Part shown: one piece after another, positions 60,934 through 64,000 of the stretch | Position numbering within the stretch: position 1 is the stretch's first letter | How the letters are laid out: the number at the start of each line of letters is the position of its first letter | Origin: Streptomyces rubiginosohelvolus | GTDB lineage: Bacteria; Actinomycetota; Actinomycetes; Streptomycetales; Streptomycetaceae | Length of the DNA stretch: 64,000 nt | Assembly: GCF_014649875.1 (NCBI RefSeq) | Contig: NZ_BMTW01000001.1 | Location: 1,364,001 to 1,428,000, forward strand | Reading direction: 5' to 3' | Made by a program: the position numbers and the translations under genes | Notes under the pieces: model-generated | What the model was told of the DNA's origin: nothing | What the model saw: the letters and a program-made list of their open reading frames with translations, nothing else | The model's database searches: none

Positions 60934-60947
60934 GTTTCACGTGAAAC
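60934..60947. other. parS: parS centromere site 4, overlapping the aspS terminator
   Basis: A perfect GTTTCACGTGAAAC. Its last four bases are also the first bases of the terminator's left arm. Confidence 0.93.
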
Positions 60948-60977
60948 AGCCCCCGATCACCCGATCGGGGGCTGTTT
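60944..60977 (+). terminator. Terminator after aspS
   Basis: A perfect 14-bp stem AAACAGCCCCCGAT/ATCGGGGGCTGTTT with a 6-nt loop. Confidence 0.9.
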
Positions 60978-61146
60978 CGTTGCATACCCGCGAGCGCCGG
61001 TGACGGCCGGGCGACGTGGTACAGCCGGATGGCCCCGGTTCGGGTTCGGCCGGTGCGGGCCCGGCAAAGACTGGCACCGAGACACCCCTCTCGCAGCCCG
61101 TCCTGCCGCGTCGCGCCGCCCGCCGCCATCCGAGGAGCCCACCGCC

Positions 61147-61938
61147 GTGTCCCTCCCCCGCCGCCCACCCGCCCTGCTCGCCGCACCGCTCTTCGCCCTG
61201 GCCCTGCTGCTCGCCGGCTGCTCCTCCGGCGCCGCTCCGGAGAAAGCCCCGGTCGGCGTTCCGGGGCAGGGCGCCGCGGGCCCGCAGTCCGACGCCGCGT
61301 CCGCCCTCCGGTCCTCCGCCGGACCGACGCCCGCCCCGAGCCCCACCGAGATTCCGGACCTGGGACCGGAGACCCTGGCCCAGATCCCCGCCGAGGCCCA
61401 GCAGGCATTCGTGGTCACCGGCGAGGAGGCCGACTCCTACCGCTCCAGTGCGGTCCTGTACAGCCGCGCGGACCCGGCACAGGGCTGGGAGCCGGTGGCG
61501 GGGCCCTGGCCGGCGCACAACGGCATGGATGGCTGGACGGACTACCACGTGGCGGGCGACCGGAGATCGCCCACGGGCGTCTACTCCCTCACCGACGCGG
61601 GCGGCCGGCTCCCCGACCCCGGGGCGCTGCTGCCGTACGACGAGCACCCCCGGTTCGCGGTGGACGGGGAGGGCTTCTTCGGCGAGCCCCTGGAGGGCTC
61701 CTTCGACTACGTCGTCGCGATCAACTACAACCGCAAGGAGGGCGTCAGCCCCCTCAACCGCACCCGCCCGCTCGGCCTCGAACGCGGCGGCGGCATCTGG
61801 ATCCACGTCGACCACGACGGCCCGACCCAGGGCTGCGTCTCCGTCCCCGAGGAGCGCATGGAGGAGCTCCTGCGCACCCTGGACCCGGCGATGAACCCGG
61901 TCATCGTGATGGGCGACGCGGAGACGCTGAGGCGGTGA
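61147..61938 (+). CDS. Lipoprotein L,D-transpeptidase (YkuD fold)
   Basis: A 263-aa lipoprotein. The signal ends in the lipobox LLLAGC (Cys at about residue 24), followed by a Pro/Ala/Ser linker. The YkuD catalytic region is IWIHVDHDGPTQGCVSVPEE, with the nucleophile Cys in the TxGCxS motif and the upstream His. Such enzymes make 3-3 peptidoglycan cross-links or attach proteins to the wall. GTG 61147 follows GAGGAG by about 8 nt and places the lipobox at the normal distance; the longer frame from 61000 would not. Confidence 0.88.
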   Translation: MSLPRRPPALLAAPLFALALLLAGCSSGAAPEKAPVGVPGQGAAGPQSDAASALRSSAGPTPAPSPTEIPDLGPETLAQIPAEAQQAFVVTGEEADSYRSSAVLYSRADPAQGWEPVAGPWPAHNGMDGWTDYHVAGDRRSPTGVYSLTDAGGRLPDPGALLPYDEHPRFAVDGEGFFGEPLEGSFDYVVAINYNRKEGVSPLNRTRPLGLERGGGIWIHVDHDGPTQGCVSVPEERMEELLRTLDPAMNPVIVMGDAETLRR

Positions 61939-61970
61939 AGGAAGCCGGTGAGCAGGGGGAGGAACGCGAG

Positions 61971-62003
61971 GAGCCCGGGACCGCGATCAGCGGTCCCAGG
62001 CTC
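61971..62003. terminator. Bidirectional terminator between convergent genes
   Basis: GAGCC/GGCTC outer and GGGACCGC/GCGGTCCC inner stems separated by a single mismatch, with a 5-nt loop. Confidence 0.78.
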
Positions 62004-62023
62004 CCGGCGTACGTACGGAGGCG

Positions 62024-63637
62024 TTACGCCGGCTTCTCCTCCAGGCGCGGGAACAGCACCGCGCCCTTCGTCACCGTCGCCCCCGCGGGCAGGGTGCCCC
62101 AGACGCCCGCGTCCTGGACCTTCTGGTCGGCCAGGGCACCCAGGGACTCCTCGGCGCCCAGGGACTCCCAGAGCTTCTGCGAGGTCTCCGGCATCACGGA
62201 GTTGAGCAGCACCGCGACCCCGCGCAGCGACTCGGCGGCCGTGTAGAGGATGGTCGCCAGACGGGCCTGGCCCTCCGGGGTGGTGTCCTTGGCCACCTTC
62301 CACGGCTCCTGCTCCGTGATGTAGCCGTTGACCTGCTTCACGAAGTCGAAGGTCGCCAGGATGCCGCCCTGGAAGTCCAGCTCCTCGCCGATCTTCCGGT
62401 CGGCCGTCGCCGCGGCCTTCGCCAGGCCGTCCCGCACGGCCTGCTCGGCGTCACCGGCGGCCGTGTCCTCCGGCAGCGCACCGCCGAAGTACTTGCCGAC
62501 CATCGCCGCCACGCGCGAGGCGAGGTTGCCGTAGTCGTTGGCCAGCTCGGAGGTGTAGCGGGCGGAGAAGTCCTCCCAGGAGAACGACCCGTCGCTGCCG
62601 TAGGAGATGGCCCGCAGGAAGTACCAGCGGTACGCGTCCACGCCGAAGTGCGAGGTCAGGTCCTGCGGCTTGATGCCGGTCAGGTTCGACTTGGACATCT
62701 TCTCGCCGCCGACCATCAGCCAGCCGTTGGCGACGACCTTGCCCGGCAGCGGCAGACCCTGCGCCATCAGCATCGCCGGCCAGATCACCGAGTGGAAGCG
62801 GAGGATGTCCTTGCCGATCAGGTGCACGTTCGCCGGGAACGTACCGTCGAACTTCTCCTGGTTGGCGCCGTAGCCGACCGCCGTCGCGTAGTTGAGCAGC
62901 GCGTCGACCCACACGTAGATGACGTGCTTGTCGTCCCACGGCACCGGGACGCCCCAGTCGAACGTCGAGCGCGAGATCGACAGGTCCTGCAGACCCTGCT
63001 CGACGAAGTTCACGACCTCGTTGCGCGCCGACTCGGGCTGGATGAAGTCCGGGTTCGCCGCGTAGAACTCCAGCAGCTTCGGGCCGTACTCGCTGAGCTT
63101 GAAGAAGTAGTTCTCCTCCTTGAGGAGCTCCACCGGCTTCTTGTGGATCGGGCAGAGCTTCTGCCCGGCGAACTCGCCCTCGCCGTCGACCAGATCGCCG
63201 GGGAGCTTGTACTCCTCGCAGCCCACGCAGTACGGGCCCTCGTACCCGCCCTTGTAGATCTCGTCCTTGTCGTACAGGTCCTGCACGAACTCCTGCACCC
63301 GGTCGGTGTGCCGCTTCTCCGTCGTCCGGATGAAGTCGTCGTTCGCGATGTTGAGGTGCTCCCAGAGGGGCTTCCACGCCTCCTCGACGAGCTTGTCCGC
63401 CCAGGCCTGCGGAGTCACGTCGTTCGCCTCGGCCGTGCGCATGATCTTCTGACCGTGCTCGTCCGTGCCGGTGAGGTACCACACCTTCTCGCCGCGCTGG
63501 CGGTGCCAGCGCGTGAGCACGTCGCCTGCGACGGTCGTGTAGGCGTGGCCCAGGTGAGGAGCGTCGTTGACGTAGTAAATGGGGGTCGAGACGTAGTACG
63601 CCGTCGCCCCCTGCTTCTCGGATCCAGTGGCCGCCAT
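62024..63637 (-). CDS. metG: Methionyl-tRNA synthetase
   Basis: A 537-aa class I synthetase. The HIGH motif appears as PHLGHAY, KMSKS is complete (GGEKMSKSNL), and CVGC with a later CPIH forms the zinc knuckle. WVDALLNYATAVGY lies between them. It ends at the anticodon-binding domain without the C-terminal tRNA-binding extension of E. coli MetG. ATG 63637 has TAGGAT seven nt upstream, which suggests a leaderless transcript. No T-box or SAM riboswitch is seen upstream. Confidence 0.97.
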   Translation of the reverse strand: MAATGSEKQGATAYYVSTPIYYVNDAPHLGHAYTTVAGDVLTRWHRQRGEKVWYLTGTDEHGQKIMRTAEANDVTPQAWADKLVEEAWKPLWEHLNIANDDFIRTTEKRHTDRVQEFVQDLYDKDEIYKGGYEGPYCVGCEEYKLPGDLVDGEGEFAGQKLCPIHKKPVELLKEENYFFKLSEYGPKLLEFYAANPDFIQPESARNEVVNFVEQGLQDLSISRSTFDWGVPVPWDDKHVIYVWVDALLNYATAVGYGANQEKFDGTFPANVHLIGKDILRFHSVIWPAMLMAQGLPLPGKVVANGWLMVGGEKMSKSNLTGIKPQDLTSHFGVDAYRWYFLRAISYGSDGSFSWEDFSARYTSELANDYGNLASRVAAMVGKYFGGALPEDTAAGDAEQAVRDGLAKAAATADRKIGEELDFQGGILATFDFVKQVNGYITEQEPWKVAKDTTPEGQARLATILYTAAESLRGVAVLLNSVMPETSQKLWESLGAEESLGALADQKVQDAGVWGTLPAGATVTKGAVLFPRLEEKPA

Positions 63638-63644
63638 GGTCGAA

Positions 63645-63650
63645 ATCCTA
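63645..63650 (-). promoter_or_regulatory. Leaderless-type -10 box of metG
   Basis: TAGGAT on the minus strand, seven nt before the metG ATG. Confidence 0.6.
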
Positions 63651-63819
63651 ACGGCCCGATCAAGATCCACTCACATCGATAAACGGCGGCCGGTGCGCGG
63701 ACGGAGGAAGGCCCTCCGGTGGAGAGCTTTGCGAAACATCCCCTCACGTAATGGTTCCCGTAGGAAAGTCGCATCCTGGGAGGGAGCGGACAAGCGTGCA
63801 CGAGGCAGGGGACATCACG

Positions 63820-64000
63820 ATGCGGGTACTGGTCGCCGAGGACGAGGAGATCCTCGCGGAGCTGGTCGCCACCGGACTGCGCCGGGCCGGATTCGCCGTC
63901 GACACCGTGTACAGCGGGGACGCGGCCCTCGCCTATCTGGGCCTCCACGACTACGACGTCGTCGTCCTCGACCGCGACCTCCCCCGGGTCCACGGCGACG
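63820..64000 (+). CDS. Response regulator, OmpR-type receiver (partial, cut by window end)
   Basis: The first 60 residues of a receiver domain: MRVLVAEDEEILAELVATGL with the acidic pocket, and the phospho-acceptor Asp in VVLDRDLPRVHGD. The DNA-binding domain lies beyond the window. GGGGA about 8 nt upstream supports ATG 63820. The gap from 63651 holds the divergent promoters of this gene and metG. Confidence 0.85.
   Translation, partial: MRVLVAEDEEILAELVATGLRRAGFAVDTVYSGDAALAYLGLHDYDVVVLDRDLPRVHGD

Noticed and set aside
63638..63819. Possible riboswitch or T-box upstream of metG
   Set aside because: The -10 box lies seven nt before the ATG, leaving no leader RNA, and no T-box or SAM-box sequence is seen.

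Overview
The window reads as chromosomal DNA from a Streptomyces or a very close actinomycete. Evidence: about 70% G+C with strong third-position G/C bias, many GTG starts, ATGA/GTGA stop-start overlaps, many TANNNT -10 boxes placed 6-7 nt before start codons (leaderless-type promoters), a mycothiol-dependent-type enzyme, a bacterial proteasome activator, Ser/Thr kinases and a gamma-butyrolactone-receptor-like regulator. Gene order resembles, from memory, the conserved core region of S. coelicolor between metG/aspS and oriC. Four perfect ParB sites (GTTTCACGTGAAAC at 1270, 23137, 47867 and 60934) support an oriC-proximal position.

Layout. 1-5.5 kb: tRNA-Leu(CAG), a TetR/ArpA-like regulator, an azoreductase divergent from an HxlR regulator, a DUF2252 protein, a J-domain-like protein and a rhodanese. 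5.5-16 kb: phenylacetate catabolism, with an acyl-CoA dehydrogenase, paaABCDE on the minus strand, paaN and a divergent TetR regulator (PaaR candidate). A DUF5819-HTTM-TrmH trio sits between paaA and paaN. 16-20.5 kb: Lrp-type bkdR and the first branched-chain 2-oxoacid dehydrogenase operon (bkdABC). 20.5-25.3 kb: MobA-like/DUF6457 fusion, MoeA, a potassium channel/TrkA-N protein and a quinone oxidoreductase. 25.3-30.4 kb: proteasome activator Bpa, and an ABC exporter with a PadR regulator. 30.4-36.6 kb: a secreted Ser/Pro-rich protein, two divergent Ser/Thr kinases, a phosphotransferase and an FMN-binding split-barrel protein. 36.7-41.4 kb: a NarL-type response regulator divergent from a second BCDH operon. 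41.4-45.5 kb: D-Ala-D-Ala carboxypeptidase, a cation-efflux gene with a CmtR-like sensor, and a GntR-MFS pair. 45.6-58.9 kb: housekeeping and metabolic genes, a broken pirin gene and a SpoIIE-type phosphatase. 59-64 kb: aspS, a lipoprotein L,D-transpeptidase, metG, and the start of an OmpR-type response regulator cut by the window end.

The most unusual signal is regulatory. Three neighbouring intergenic regions (paaA, paaN/paaR, bkdR/bkdA) each carry a copy of the palindrome ACCGAAC(G/A)ATCGGT together with one or two consensus DnaA boxes (TTGTCCACA, TTATCCACA or TTCTCCACA). This suggests phenylacetate and branched-chain amino acid catabolism share an operator and may be tied to DnaA. A parS centromere site also forms the stop/start junction of moeA and the next gene. 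I found no prophage, insertion sequence, CRISPR array, rRNA or specialised biosynthetic cluster.
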